NCBI RefSeq assembly: GCF_000695625.1
Contig: NZ_JMQI01000054.1
Coordinates: 62,001 to 126,000 of the forward strand
Direction of reading: 5' to 3'
DNA: 64,000 bases
Source: Amycolatopsis rifamycinica
Lineage (GTDB): Bacteria; Actinomycetota; Actinomycetes; Mycobacteriales; Pseudonocardiaceae
The notes beneath the pieces are model-generated. The model did no database searches. It saw nothing but the letters and a program-made list of their open reading frames with translations, and had not been told where the DNA came from. Shown here piece by piece: positions 34,107 to 43,131 of the stretch. The translations under genes and the position numbers were made by a program. The stretch's first letter is position 1. Every line of letters begins with the position of its first letter.

Positions 34107-35126
34107 ATGGCGTCGACCGGTAAACATCCGGGCAATTGTGAGAAGGCCAAGGGCCACGTTTGCCGGTGCGGCAATTGCGGGGGTTCGCAACACGGCTGGG
34201 GAGGCTGGGTCGGGCTCGCTCGCGAACCGGAACAGGTTCGCGTCGAGCGGCGGAGCTCGATCCTCGGGAAGCTGGCTGAGCGGTGGTCCGCGAAACGTGG
34301 GGCGAAGCTCGGGAAACGAGCCGACGAAACGATCATGGACCTCGTTCGGGTCGACTGCACCGTGTGGCTCGCGCGGGAGAGGGACGGATGGGTTGCTCTC
34401 CCCGGGCAGCGCCGGGGAACGGAGACTGTCGCGGACGGCCCCTGCAAAGGTCGACCGTCTCCGGCGAGGAACGACGTCCGCGGCGAGCCGGCGGATGAAC
34501 TGCCGCCGGCCGACGCGGGTCGCGAGCCGTCCTCCGAGGCAGCCCCGGATCGGCCCGGTGCGCTGGATCAGGTGAACGCCTTCGCGCGGGCGATGACCGA
34601 GGAGATCTGGCAGGACATCGTCGCCGAACTTCCGGGGACTCCGGAGGAGATCCGGCGGATCCGGCTGCAGTTGGCCGATCATGGCTGGTGCGACCTGTTC
34701 ATCGGAGTCGTGCGGGTACTGGAAAAGTTCGGCAAGGCGTTCGACGAGATTCCCGATCGGGCGAAGAACATCATCGTCAAGACGATCCGGCGGTCGAGCC
34801 GGGGGGACAAGCGACCGGCGCTCACCAAGTTCGTGGTGAACTTGGTCGTGGACAAGGCCTGGGCGGCGTTCAACGCCGCCCTGATCGCGCACTCGCCGAT
34901 TTTCGGCGTGCTGACCAACGAGGAATTGCTGCGAAACCTCCGGATGATCGCGCTCTTCATCTGCCCGGCGCCGGAGAGGCACGAAGAAGTGCGGAAGCAC
35001 GCCCTCGAGCCCTTGACCGACGACGTTCAGGGCTATGTCTCCGACGCAGCGAAGGAGTGGCTGGCGAAGCAGTTCGGGTTGCGACCGGCCGGTGAAATCC
35101 CCGCGGCACGGGAGACTCCTGCGTAA
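34107..35126 (+). CDS. Orphan protein with N-terminal Cys/His cluster
   Basis: I do not recognise this 339-residue protein. Residues 7-34 hold a probable zinc site, C-x7-C-x-C-x2-C (NCEKAKGHVCRCGNC) followed by GGSQHGWGGW. A basic stretch (about 45-75), a charged low-complexity linker (about 110-155) and a mainly helical C-terminal part (about 160-325; IWQDIVAELPGTPEEIRRIR, then FIGVVRVLEKFGKAFDEI) follow. ATG 34107 is chosen for the GAGGAG ribosome site. It stands alone between a terminator and an empty stretch. Base use is less GC-biased at third positions than its neighbours, which suggests later arrival. RNA, DNA or protein binding are all possible. Confidence 0.68.
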   Translation: MASTGKHPGNCEKAKGHVCRCGNCGGSQHGWGGWVGLAREPEQVRVERRSSILGKLAERWSAKRGAKLGKRADETIMDLVRVDCTVWLARERDGWVALPGQRRGTETVADGPCKGRPSPARNDVRGEPADELPPADAGREPSSEAAPDRPGALDQVNAFARAMTEEIWQDIVAELPGTPEEIRRIRLQLADHGWCDLFIGVVRVLEKFGKAFDEIPDRAKNIIVKTIRRSSRGDKRPALTKFVVNLVVDKAWAAFNAALIAHSPIFGVLTNEELLRNLRMIALFICPAPERHEEVRKHALEPLTDDVQGYVSDAAKEWLAKQFGLRPAGEIPAARETPA

Positions 35127-35540
35127 GCAACCGGGGGCGTTGCGTCGATGCACCGGCCGCCGGGACTCGACCGCCGCCGCGATCCGCGGCCTTCACCGCA
35201 GGTCGCCGAGCTCCGTCACCGAGCGATTCGGCTTGCCCGTGAAATCCGCCGGCCCGCCGTTGCGCACCGTGGCCGCCGGACCGTCCCTGGACCGCTTGGT
35301 CCAGGTGGTCCGCACCCGCTGTGCCACGACATCCACAAGGACCAGTGTCCCCGCCGGTGCAACGCGATAACCGGGCCGGGAGGACCGGCGCCACTCGTTC
35401 ACCGGTGTTTCCACCAGGTGGCCCAGCGCCGCCCCAAGCGTTACCTCGCCGTTTCAAGAGACCGTTGACGGCTGTGCCGCGGCTCACTACAGTCCCCGGA
35501 AACCGTCTGTAAAGTATCCTAATTAAGCCCGGAGGAACGA
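35127..35540. other. Gene-poor stretch before the ROK regulator
   Basis: I find no gene I can support here. A 73-codon frame on the minus strand (35193-35414, GTG start) reads smoothly but has no ribosome site or recognised domain, and may be a remnant. The last 50 bp are AT-richer (TAAAGTATCCTAATTAA at 35510-35526) and are the likely promoter and operator of the ROK gene, with GGAGGAAC (35530-35537) as its ribosome site. Confidence 0.5.
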
Positions 35541-36773
35541 GTGCGAGCCGGTAGCCCGCGGATGCTGCGCGAGATCAACGATCGCGCCGCCATCGAGGTC
35601 CTCCTGCGGGAGGGTCCTCTGACGCGGGCCGAACTCGAGCTCGCCATCGGGTTGTCCAAGCCCGCCACCGCGCAGCTGCTCACCCGGCTCGAACAGGACG
35701 CCCTCGTCGTCAAGGCCGGTGTGCGGGGTGGGGGCCGCGGGCCGCGGGCGCAGCTCTGGGCGGCCAACGGCAGCCTCGCCTTCGTCGCCGCCGTCGATCT
35801 CACGCCGCATCAAGCCGACTTCGTCGTCGCCGATGTCGCCGGGGTCGTGCTCGCCGAGTACCGGACGCCGCTGCCCGTGCACGCCGGTGCCGACGTCGTC
35901 GGGACCTTCGGCGAAGCCCTCCAGAAGGTCGCCGGAGAAGCCGGGATCCAGCGTGAAGACCTGGCCCACGTCGTGATCGGCGCGCAGGGGGCGTTCGATC
36001 CGCGGACCGGCCTGCTCTCCTCCGCGCCGCACATCCCCGGCTGGCTCGGCTTCGACGTCCCGCAGAAGCTGTCCGACGAACTCGGCGTCGACGTCCTCAT
36101 CGAAAACGACGTCAACCTCGTCGCCGTCGAGGAGATGACCGTCGGGATGGCCCAGGACGTCGACGACTTCGTCATGGTCTGGCTGTCCGAAGGCGTCGGC
36201 GGCGCCGTCGTCATCGGGCGGCGGCTGCTGCGCGGGGCCACCGGCGGGGGCGGGGAGATCGACTGGATGCGCGTGCCCGATCCGGCCACGGTGGACACCG
36301 GTGACGTCTGGCCCGAAGCCGGCGCCCGGTTCGGCAACCTGGTCGACTCGCCCGCCATCTGCCGGCTCGCCGCCGCCCACGGCATCGAAGCCGGAACCGC
36401 GTGGGAAGCCGTGGAGAAAGCCGGGAAAGGCCACCCCTTCCTCGACGATCTCGCCAGAAGGGTCGCCGGTGGCGTCGCCAACCTCGTCGCCGTCGCCGAC
36501 CCGCAGCTCGTGCTCCTCTGCGGCGACACCAGCCGGGCCGGCGGCGAGGAGTTCGCCGCGCTCGTCCAGGAGAAGCTGCACGAACTCGTCCTGCCGCGCA
36601 CGCCCGTCGGCTGCGCTTCCGTGCAGGGCAACGCCGTTCGCGCGGGCGCGCTCCAGTCGGCGCTCGCCACCACCCGTGAGGACGTCTTCGGCGTCGTCAC
36701 CCCCACGCTCCTCGGGTCGCGCAGGCCCGAGGGCGACAGCACCCGTCCCCGATCGACCAGCCCCGACCGATGA
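35541..36773 (+). CDS. ROK family transcriptional regulator
   Basis: This 410-residue protein has an N-terminal winged helix (about 15-60; LTRAELELAIGLSKPATAQL, then LTRLEQ) and a ROK sugar-kinase-like domain (VAAVDLTPHQADFVVADVAG onwards, with LIENDVNLVAVEE). The CxCGxxGC zinc motif of many ROK proteins is missing; GATGGGGEIDW occupies the equivalent place. It is most likely the sugar-responsive repressor of the transport operon it starts. The ABC binding-protein gene begins at or just after its stop. GTG 35541 follows GGAGGAAC. Confidence 0.89.
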   Translation: MRAGSPRMLREINDRAAIEVLLREGPLTRAELELAIGLSKPATAQLLTRLEQDALVVKAGVRGGGRGPRAQLWAANGSLAFVAAVDLTPHQADFVVADVAGVVLAEYRTPLPVHAGADVVGTFGEALQKVAGEAGIQREDLAHVVIGAQGAFDPRTGLLSSAPHIPGWLGFDVPQKLSDELGVDVLIENDVNLVAVEEMTVGMAQDVDDFVMVWLSEGVGGAVVIGRRLLRGATGGGGEIDWMRVPDPATVDTGDVWPEAGARFGNLVDSPAICRLAAAHGIEAGTAWEAVEKAGKGHPFLDDLARRVAGGVANLVAVADPQLVLLCGDTSRAGGEEFAALVQEKLHELVLPRTPVGCASVQGNAVRAGALQSALATTREDVFGVVTPTLLGSRRPEGDSTRPRSTSPDR

Positions 36774-36784
36774 GGAGGAGGGCC

Positions 36785-38143
36785 ATGCCCCCGACCACCC
36801 GGACCCGCCGTGGCGCACTGCTGGTGGCCGCCGCCGCGGCGTCCGTCCTGCTGACCAGCGCCTGTTCCGGCGCCGCCGCCCCGAGCGGCGGCGACCCGGC
36901 CGCCGCGCCCGGCAAAGACGACAAGCTCACGCTCACCGTGTATTCCAAGTTCACCGACCGCGAGTACGGCGTGGTCACCGCGGGCCTGAACAAGCTCAAG
37001 GCGAAGTTCCCGAACATCGAGATCAAGCACGAGGGCAACCAGGACGACGACAAGCTGACGCAGTCGATCCGCGGCGGCAATCCACCGGACGTCGCGATCT
37101 CCTTCTACACCGACAACCTCGGTGCCTGGTGCTCCACCGGGAGCTTCCAGGACCTCAAGCCCTACATCGACCGCGACAAGATCGACCTGACCCAGATCCC
37201 GGAAGCGGTCCGCAACTACACCGAGTACCAGGGCAAGCGGTGCGCGATGCCGATGCTCGCCGACGTCTACGGGCTCTACTACAACAAGGACCTGTTCGCG
37301 GCGAAGGGCATCACCTCGCCGCCGAAGACGACCTCGGAGCTGTTCGAGGCGGCCAAGAAGCTCACCGAGTTCAACCCGGACGGCTCGATCAAGGTCGCCG
37401 GCTTCCTGCCCTCGATGCCGTTCTACGCCAACCAGGCCCAGTACTGGGCGCCCAACTTCGGCGCGCCCTTCCTCGGCCCGGACGGCAAGTCGGACCTCGC
37501 CGCCAACCCCGGCTGGAAGGCGATGTTCGAGTTCCAGAAGAAGCTGATCGACTTCCTCGGCGGCCACGACAAGGTCGAGCAGTTCAAGGCCGGCCTCGGC
37601 GACGAGTACTCCGCCGACAACGGCTTCCACAAGGGCAAGCTGGCGATGATCTACGACGGCGAGTTCCGCACCGCGTTCCTCAAGGACCAGGCGCCGAACG
37701 TCAACTACGGCACCGCGCCGGCGCCGGTGCTCGACACCATGGCCGACCACTACGGCGGCGGCTTCACCACCGGCACGATCATCGCGATCCCCAAGGGCGC
37801 CAAGAACCCGGGCGCCGCGTGGGAGCTGATCAAGCAGGTCACCCTGGACACCGACACCCTGGTGGACATGGCCAACGGCCTGAAGAACGTGCCCAGCACC
37901 AAGGCGTCGCTCACCTCGCCGCGCCTGGACCTGCAGCCGCAGTTCAAGACGTTCCTCGACATCTACGACAGCGGCAAGCTGGTCGCCAACCAGACCACCC
38001 CGATCGGTGACGCGCACCTCAAGGCGGTCAACGACTTCGCCGAGAAGTGGCAGGCCGGTTCGGTGCCGGACCTGACCGAAGGGCTCAAGAAGGTCGACGC
38101 GCAGATCGACGACGAACTGAAGCAGAAGGGCGCGGGCGGATGA
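36785..38143 (+). CDS. ABC sugar transporter substrate-binding lipoprotein
   Basis: This 452-residue protein has a lipoprotein signal (RRGALLVAAAAASVLLTSAC; lipobox LTSAC near residue 27) and an extracellular-solute-binding family 1 fold (KLTLTVYSKFTDREYGVVTA, then GGNPPDVAISFYTDN). It should bind an oligosaccharide outside the membrane and deliver it to the two permeases that follow. ATG 36785 is chosen for the AGGAGGAGGG site; ATG 36770, overlapping the ROK stop, is also possible. The substrate is not readable from sequence; the GH4 enzyme downstream suggests a disaccharide. Confidence 0.9.
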   Translation: MPPTTRTRRGALLVAAAAASVLLTSACSGAAAPSGGDPAAAPGKDDKLTLTVYSKFTDREYGVVTAGLNKLKAKFPNIEIKHEGNQDDDKLTQSIRGGNPPDVAISFYTDNLGAWCSTGSFQDLKPYIDRDKIDLTQIPEAVRNYTEYQGKRCAMPMLADVYGLYYNKDLFAAKGITSPPKTTSELFEAAKKLTEFNPDGSIKVAGFLPSMPFYANQAQYWAPNFGAPFLGPDGKSDLAANPGWKAMFEFQKKLIDFLGGHDKVEQFKAGLGDEYSADNGFHKGKLAMIYDGEFRTAFLKDQAPNVNYGTAPAPVLDTMADHYGGGFTTGTIIAIPKGAKNPGAAWELIKQVTLDTDTLVDMANGLKNVPSTKASLTSPRLDLQPQFKTFLDIYDSGKLVANQTTPIGDAHLKAVNDFAEKWQAGSVPDLTEGLKKVDAQIDDELKQKGAGG

Positions 38144-39129
38144 CCACGCTCGTCGCCAAGACCGACGGTTCCCCGTCCGCACCGGTCAAGGTGCGGGCGG
38201 GGGCCCGCCGGGCCAAGCGCCGCCGGACCGTCCTGTTCTTCATGGCCCCGGCGTTCCTCGGGTTCCTCATCTTCTTCGGCTACCCGCTGATCGCCACGGT
38301 CTACTACTCCTTCACCCGCTACGACCTGATCAACCCGCCGCAGTTCATCGGCTTCGACAACTACGTCCGGATGTTCACCACCGAGCCGCTGGTCGGCACG
38401 GCCGCGTACAACACGCTCTGGCTGGTGGTCGTGCTGACGGTCTGCCGGGTGGTGTTCTCCCTCGGCATCGCGTCGGTGATCTCGCGGCTCAAGTCGGGCG
38501 TCGGGCTGGTCCGGACGCTGTGCTACCTGCCGACGCTGGCCCCGCCCGCGGCGGCCACGCTGGCGTTCGTCTTCGTGTTCAACCCGGAGTTCGGCCCGGT
38601 CAACCGGTTCCTGCGGCTGGTCGGCATCGACGGCGGCCTCTGGTTCAACAGCCCGGCCATGTCGAAGCCCGCGCTGACGCTGCTGGCGCTGTGGGGCTCC
38701 GGCGAGCTGATGATCATCATCCTGGCCGCGCTGCTGGACGTCCCCACCGAGCAGTACGAAGCGGCCGAGCTGGACGGCGCCGGCCCGATCCGCCGGTTCT
38801 GGCACGTGACGCTGCCGTCGATCTCACCGGTGCTGCTGTTCGGCGTGGTCAACTCGATCATCTACGCGCTGCAGTTCTTCACCCAGGCGATCGTGGCGGC
38901 CTCCGCCAGCGCGGGCACCGCGGACGTCGCCGGCAACTCGAAGCTCATCGGCGCGCCGCAAAACTCGACGCTGACCTACCCGATCTGGCTGTACGTCCAG
39001 GGCTTCCGCTACTTCAACATGGGCTACGCGGCGGCGATGGCCGTCCTGTTGTTCATCGTGAGCTCCGGCTTCACCTGGATTCTCGTGCGACAGCTCCGGA
39101 AGTCCCAGCACCAGGAGGAGGGGGCATGA
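38140..39129 (+). CDS. ABC sugar transporter permease 1 (MalF-like)
   Basis: This 329-residue inner-membrane permease has about six helices. The ATPase-contacting EAA loop is EQYEAAELDGAGPIRRFWHV (about 205-225). It starts at an ATG overlapping the binding-protein stop, and its own stop overlaps the next ATG. No ATPase gene is in the operon, so a shared MsiK-type ATPase encoded elsewhere probably energises it, as known for actinobacterial sugar importers. Confidence 0.92.
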   Translation: MTTLVAKTDGSPSAPVKVRAGARRAKRRRTVLFFMAPAFLGFLIFFGYPLIATVYYSFTRYDLINPPQFIGFDNYVRMFTTEPLVGTAAYNTLWLVVVLTVCRVVFSLGIASVISRLKSGVGLVRTLCYLPTLAPPAAATLAFVFVFNPEFGPVNRFLRLVGIDGGLWFNSPAMSKPALTLLALWGSGELMIIILAALLDVPTEQYEAAELDGAGPIRRFWHVTLPSISPVLLFGVVNSIIYALQFFTQAIVAASASAGTADVAGNSKLIGAPQNSTLTYPIWLYVQGFRYFNMGYAAAMAVLLFIVSSGFTWILVRQLRKSQHQEEGA

Positions 39130-40016
39130 CCGCACTGGCCGAAGCGCCGCAGAAAGCGGCGGGCGTGCCGCCGAGGACCAGGTTCAAGCGCACCTGGGAC
39201 AAGCGGCTGGGCTTCATCGCCACCCACGCGATCGGCATCGCGCTCGGCGTGATCTTCATGCTGCCGCTGCTGTTCGTCTTCCTCACCGCGGTGATGAAGA
39301 GCGACCAGGCGATGACGGCGAGCCTGTGGCCGTCCGAATGGCACTTCGAGAACTTCGTCGAGGTGTTCCAGAAGGCGCCGCTGCTCGAATACTTCGGCAA
39401 CAGCCTGCTGTATTCGGCGCTGGCGACGGCGGGCGCGCTGCTTTCGGCGATCCCGGCGGCGTACGCGCTGGCGAAACTGCGGTGGCGCGGGCAGAACCTG
39501 TTCTTCATGCTGACCGTGGCGGCGATGCTGCTGCCGCCGCAGGTGACGGTCGTCCCGCTGTACGACCTGTGGGTCCGGATGGGCCTCACCGGCACGCTGG
39601 TCCCGCTGATCGTGCCGTACTTCTTCTTCGACGCCTTTTCGATCTTCCTGCTCCGGCAGTTCTTCTTGACGATTCCGAAGGACTACCTCGAAGCGGCGAA
39701 GATCGACGGCTGCAACGAGTTCCAGGCGATGTACCGCGTGCTCATCCCGATGGCCAAGCCCGGGATCGCGGCCACCGCCATGTTCTGCTTCCTGTTCACC
39801 TGGAACGACTACTTCGGGCCGCTGCTCTACACCGGTGAGAACCAGGACCACTGGCCGCTGTCGCTGGCCATCGCGTCCTTCCGCGGGATGCACCACGTCG
39901 AGTGGAACATGACGATGGCGGCGACCGCGCTGATCATGGCGCCGGTGATCGTGCTGTTCGTGTTCGCGCAGAAGTCGTTCGTCAAGGGCATCACGTTCAC
40001 GGGGGTCAAGGGATGA
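39126..40016 (+). CDS. ABC sugar transporter permease 2 (MalG-like)
   Basis: This 296-residue permease has about six helices and the EAA motif DYLEAAKIDGCNEFQAMYRV (about 190-210). It pairs with the preceding permease to form the transport channel. The VKGITFTGVKG C-terminus is typical of this subfamily. Translational overlaps on both sides (ATGA) show it is one operon with the GH4 glycosidase. Confidence 0.92.
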   Translation: MTALAEAPQKAAGVPPRTRFKRTWDKRLGFIATHAIGIALGVIFMLPLLFVFLTAVMKSDQAMTASLWPSEWHFENFVEVFQKAPLLEYFGNSLLYSALATAGALLSAIPAAYALAKLRWRGQNLFFMLTVAAMLLPPQVTVVPLYDLWVRMGLTGTLVPLIVPYFFFDAFSIFLLRQFFLTIPKDYLEAAKIDGCNEFQAMYRVLIPMAKPGIAATAMFCFLFTWNDYFGPLLYTGENQDHWPLSLAIASFRGMHHVEWNMTMAATALIMAPVIVLFVFAQKSFVKGITFTGVKG

Positions 40017-41278
40017 AGCTGGCAGTCGTCGGTGGCGGGTCCACCTACACGCCGGAGCTGATCGACGGGATCGCCGGCCGCCGGTCCACTTTGGACGTCG
40101 ACGAGATCGTGCTGGTCGACCCGGACGCCTACCGCGTCGAGGCCGTCGGCGGGTTCAGCAGGCGCCTGCTGTCGCACGCCGGTCACCCCGCGCAGGTCCG
40201 GACGACGCAGTCGCTGGAAGAAGGCGTCGACGGCGCTTCCGCGGTGCTGATCCAGCTGCGCGTCGGCGGCCAGCGGGCGCGGCGCTCGGACGAGACGTTC
40301 CCGCACGTCTGCGGCTGCGTCGGCCAGGAGACGACCGGCGCGGGGGGCCTCGCGAAGGCGCTGCGCACGGTCCCGGTGGTGCTCGACATCGCCGAGCGCG
40401 TCCGCAAGATCGCCGGCGACGACACGTGGATCGTCAACTTCACCAACCCCGTCGGCATCGTCACGCGCGCCCTGCTCAACGAGGGACACCGCGCGGTCGG
40501 GCTGTGCAACGTCGCGATCAACCTGCAGCGGCAGTTCGGGCGCCTGCTCGGCGTCGGCGCGGACGACGTCAAGCTCGTCCACACGGGGCTGAACCACTTG
40601 AGCTGGGAGCGCGGCGCGCTCGTGGACGGGGTCGACCGGCTCCCCGAACTGCTGGAGGAGCACCTCGGGTACCTCTCGAACGAGGTGAGCGTGCCGGAGA
40701 AGTGGCTGCGGCGGCTGAACGTCGTGCCGTCGTACTACCTCAAGTACTTCTACGCGCACGACGAGCAGGTCACCAAGCAGCGCACCGAGCGGCCGCGCGC
40801 CGATGTCGTGTCGGACGTCGAGGAAGAACTGCTGAAGATCTACCTCGACCCGGAGCAGGTGACCAAGCCGGAGTCGCTGGAGAAGCGCGGCGGGGCGTAC
40901 TACTCCGAGGCCGCGGTGCAGCTGGTGCACGCGCTGACCGCGGGCGGCCCGGCCGAGGAGCACGTGGTGAACGTCCGCAACGACGGTACCTTCCCGTTCC
41001 TGCCGGACGACGCCGTCATCGAGGCGCGGTCCACTGTGGACTCGTCCGGGGCCACGCCGATTCCGCAGCCACCGGTCGAGCCGAACTTCTCCGGCCTGAT
41101 CGCGGCGACGACGGCGTATGAGTTCCTCGCGCTGGAGGCGGCGGTGAAGGGCGGCCGTGACCGTGTCGCCGACGCCCTGCTGGCGCACCCGCTGGTCGGC
41201 CAGTACACGAAGGCCGACACGCTCGCCGATTCGCTCGTGCAGATCAACCGCGAGTACCTGCCGTGGGCGCGCGGATGA
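40013..41278 (+). CDS. Family 4 glycoside hydrolase (6-phospho-glycosidase type)
   Basis: This 421-residue GH4 enzyme would cleave (phospho)disaccharides by the NAD+- and metal-dependent oxidation mechanism of this family. The NAD-binding start is KLAVVGGGSTYTPELI (residues 2-17). The metal ligands are in LCNVAIN (Cys) and TGLNHLSW (His). Family members usually act on 6-phospho sugars imported by PTS, yet here the importer is an ABC system and a kinase follows. A TCC-ACT-GTG-GAC palindrome is at 41030 and a TCC-ACT-TTG-GAC variant at 40085. It overlaps both neighbours in translation. Confidence 0.9.
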   Translation: MKLAVVGGGSTYTPELIDGIAGRRSTLDVDEIVLVDPDAYRVEAVGGFSRRLLSHAGHPAQVRTTQSLEEGVDGASAVLIQLRVGGQRARRSDETFPHVCGCVGQETTGAGGLAKALRTVPVVLDIAERVRKIAGDDTWIVNFTNPVGIVTRALLNEGHRAVGLCNVAINLQRQFGRLLGVGADDVKLVHTGLNHLSWERGALVDGVDRLPELLEEHLGYLSNEVSVPEKWLRRLNVVPSYYLKYFYAHDEQVTKQRTERPRADVVSDVEEELLKIYLDPEQVTKPESLEKRGGAYYSEAAVQLVHALTAGGPAEEHVVNVRNDGTFPFLPDDAVIEARSTVDSSGATPIPQPPVEPNFSGLIAATTAYEFLALEAAVKGGRDRVADALLAHPLVGQYTKADTLADSLVQINREYLPWARG

Positions 41279-42243
41279 AGCCCGCGGTCATCGCGATCGA
41301 CGGCGGCAACAGCAAGACCGAGGTCCTGGTGGTCTCGGAGGACGGCGTGGTGCTGGGCAAGTCGAGGGGCCCCGGCGCGTCGCCGCAGAACATCGGCGTC
41401 GCGGCTTGCGTCACGGCGCTGGAAGGTCTTGTGCTGGAGGCGTATCCGGAGTTCGGGACCCGGCCGGACGCGGTGCACACCTCCGCGTACCTCGCCGGGC
41501 TCGACTTCCCGCGCGAGGAAGAGGCGCTGCACGCGGCGCTGTCCGCGCGCGGGTGGAGCGACACCCTGACCGTCGGCAACGACACCCTCGCGCTGCTGCG
41601 GGCGGGCAGCGCGGGGGTCGGTGTCGCGGTCGTCTGCGGCGCCGGGATCAACGGCGCCGGTGTCGGCCCCGACGGCCGCGTGCACCGCTTTCCCGCGCTG
41701 GGCAAGATCTCCGGCGACTGGGGCGGCGGCTACCGGCTCGGCGAGGAGGCGCTGTGGTGGGCCGTGCGCGCCGAGGACGGCCGCGGTCCGCGGACCGCCC
41801 TGATGCCGGCGGTGGCGGCGTACTTCGGGAAGCCGACCCTGCTGGACGTGGTGCAGGGCCTGCACTTCGAGGAGATCGACCCGGCGTCGATCCACGGCCT
41901 CTGCCCGCTGCTGTTCGAGGTCGCGGCGGCGGGGGACGAGGTCGCGCAGGACATCGTGACGCGGTTCGTCGAGGAGGTCAGCGTCTTCGCGGCGGTGATC
42001 CTCCGCGAGCTGGACCTGACCGGGGACGCCCCGGAGATCGTCCTCGGCGGCGGCGTCCTGACCGGCGTCGGCGCGCCGGTGATCGCGGAGATCGAAAAGC
42101 GGTGCCTGAAGGTGGCGCCGCGCGCGGTGGTCCGCGTCGTCGACGTCAACCCGGTGGTGGGGGCGGCACTGTTCGGACTGGACACGCTGGGTGCGCCGGA
42201 GGCCGCGAAGGCGGCGCTCAAGGCGGCGACCCAGCGCGTCTGA
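41275..42243 (+). CDS. BadF/BadG-type sugar kinase (N-acetylglucosamine kinase-like)
   Basis: This 322-residue ASKHA-fold kinase has phosphate 1 motif IAIDGGNSKTEVLV (about 5-18), a GAGINGAGV adenosine-side loop, GDWGGGYRLGEEAL and the late VLGGGVLTG. It matches eukaryotic-type N-acetylglucosamine kinases of the BadF family. Placed after the ABC importer and the GH4 enzyme, it may phosphorylate the imported sugar so that GH4 can act, or phosphorylate the released monosaccharide. ATG 41275 overlaps the GH4 stop. It is the last gene of the operon. Confidence 0.88.
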   Translation: MKPAVIAIDGGNSKTEVLVVSEDGVVLGKSRGPGASPQNIGVAACVTALEGLVLEAYPEFGTRPDAVHTSAYLAGLDFPREEEALHAALSARGWSDTLTVGNDTLALLRAGSAGVGVAVVCGAGINGAGVGPDGRVHRFPALGKISGDWGGGYRLGEEALWWAVRAEDGRGPRTALMPAVAAYFGKPTLLDVVQGLHFEEIDPASIHGLCPLLFEVAAAGDEVAQDIVTRFVEEVSVFAAVILRELDLTGDAPEIVLGGGVLTGVGAPVIAEIEKRCLKVAPRAVVRVVDVNPVVGAALFGLDTLGAPEAAKAALKAATQRV

Positions 42244-42247
42244 AGAC

Positions 42248-42293
42248 TCTGGTGGGGCCCGTCCCGAAGCGGCGCGGGCCGGGCCCCGCCAGA
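42248..42293. terminator. Bidirectional terminator between converging genes
   Basis: TCTGGTGGGGCCC (42248-42260) pairs with GGGCCCCGCCAGA (42281-42293), with one mismatch. It lies between the kinase stop on the plus strand and the SRPBCC stop on the minus strand and can serve both. Confidence 0.78.
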
Positions 42294-42297
42294 CCCC

Positions 42298-42804
42298 TCA
42301 CGGCACCAGGACCTCGCCGGTCTCCAGCAGGGACTTGAGGTCCGAGAGCACCCAGGCCCAGCCACCACCGGCGTTCTCGCCCGGGCCGGCGTCGATGTCC
42401 TCGTGGACGCCACCGACCATCTCGGCGGTGAGCGGCGCGCCGGTGAGGTCGTGGGTCACGGTCAATCTGGTGCCGGCGGTCTTCGTCGCCTCGATGTCGT
42501 AGGTGAGCGTGGTGTAGGGCTCGGCGCCCATCCCTTCGGGGCCCATCAGCAGCTTCCAGGTGACGACGAGCTTGCGCGGCGGATCGACCTCGAGCACTTC
42601 GCCCTCGACGAGGTCCCCGGTGAACCCGGCGTCGATGAACTCCTGCGTCGGGCGGGTGCGGTGCTTGCCGCCGACCTCGAGGTCGAAGTCGGCGAGACCG
42701 GTGTAGCCGTACTTCCGGGTCCACTCGGGCCGGGTGATGGCCTCCCAGACGCGCTCCGGGGTGGCCTTGATGTAGACGCGGTGGACCTGCACGGTGTTCG
42801 TCAC
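42298..42804 (-). CDS. SRPBCC (AHSA1-like) protein
   Basis: This 168-residue START-fold protein of the AHSA1/Aha1-C type shows the family start (VHRVYIKATPERVWEAIT) and the final WAWVLSDLKSLLETG helix. The GTG start overlaps the stop of the ArsR gene (GTGA), the standard actinobacterial ArsR-SRPBCC pairing. The fold binds hydrophobic ligands; what it binds here is unknown. Confidence 0.87.
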   Translation of the reverse strand: MTNTVQVHRVYIKATPERVWEAITRPEWTRKYGYTGLADFDLEVGGKHRTRPTQEFIDAGFTGDLVEGEVLEVDPPRKLVVTWKLLMGPEGMGAEPYTTLTYDIEATKTAGTRLTVTHDLTGAPLTAEMVGGVHEDIDAGPGENAGGGWAWVLSDLKSLLETGEVLVP

Positions 42805-43124
42805 GGTTCTTCGCCTTCCAGCTCGGTCTTGAGGTCGAGGAGCGCGGTCACCCGGCGCTCGGTGTACTTGTCGATCCACCGGTCGTGGATCTGGCGGATC
42901 GGGACGGGGTTGAGGAAGTGCCGCTTCTCGCGGCCCTCCTTCCGCGCGACGACGAGCCCGGCTTCCTCGAGGAGCTTCAGGTGCTTCATGACGCCGAAGC
43001 GCGTCATCGCCACCTGGGTCTCCAGCTCGGTGAGCGTGCGGCCGTCACGCTCGAAGAGCAGGTCGAGCAGGAACCGGCGGGTCGGATCCGCCAGCGCCTT
43101 GAACACCAGGTCGTCGTCGGGCAC
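42801..43124 (-). CDS. ArsR family transcriptional repressor
   Basis: This protein of about 107 residues is a winged-helix ArsR-type repressor (VFKALADPTRRFLLDLLFE, ELETQVAMTRFGVMKHLKLL recognition region, then EGREKRHFLNPVPI wing). No metal-binding cysteines are visible, so its signal is unknown. GTG 43124 is chosen because family members start PDDD-x-FKALADP and a TATTCT -10 box lies 7 nt upstream. A longer GTG at 43154 would place the start inside the operator. It is co-transcribed with the SRPBCC gene. Confidence 0.86.
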   Translation of the reverse strand: MPDDDLVFKALADPTRRFLLDLLFERDGRTLTELETQVAMTRFGVMKHLKLLEEAGLVVARKEGREKRHFLNPVPIRQIHDRWIDKYTERRVTALLDLKTELEGEEP

Positions 43125-43131
43125 GTCAGCG

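Noticed and set aside
34107..35126. Part of a known phage-defence system
   Set aside because: The zinc-like cluster is suggestive, but there is no partner nuclease, methylase, NTPase or toxin gene beside it, so no defence role is claimed.
35193..35414. A 73-codon frame on the minus strand before the ROK gene
   Set aside because: It reads smoothly but has no ribosome site, no recognised domain and no operon context. Mentioned only in the description of the gap.
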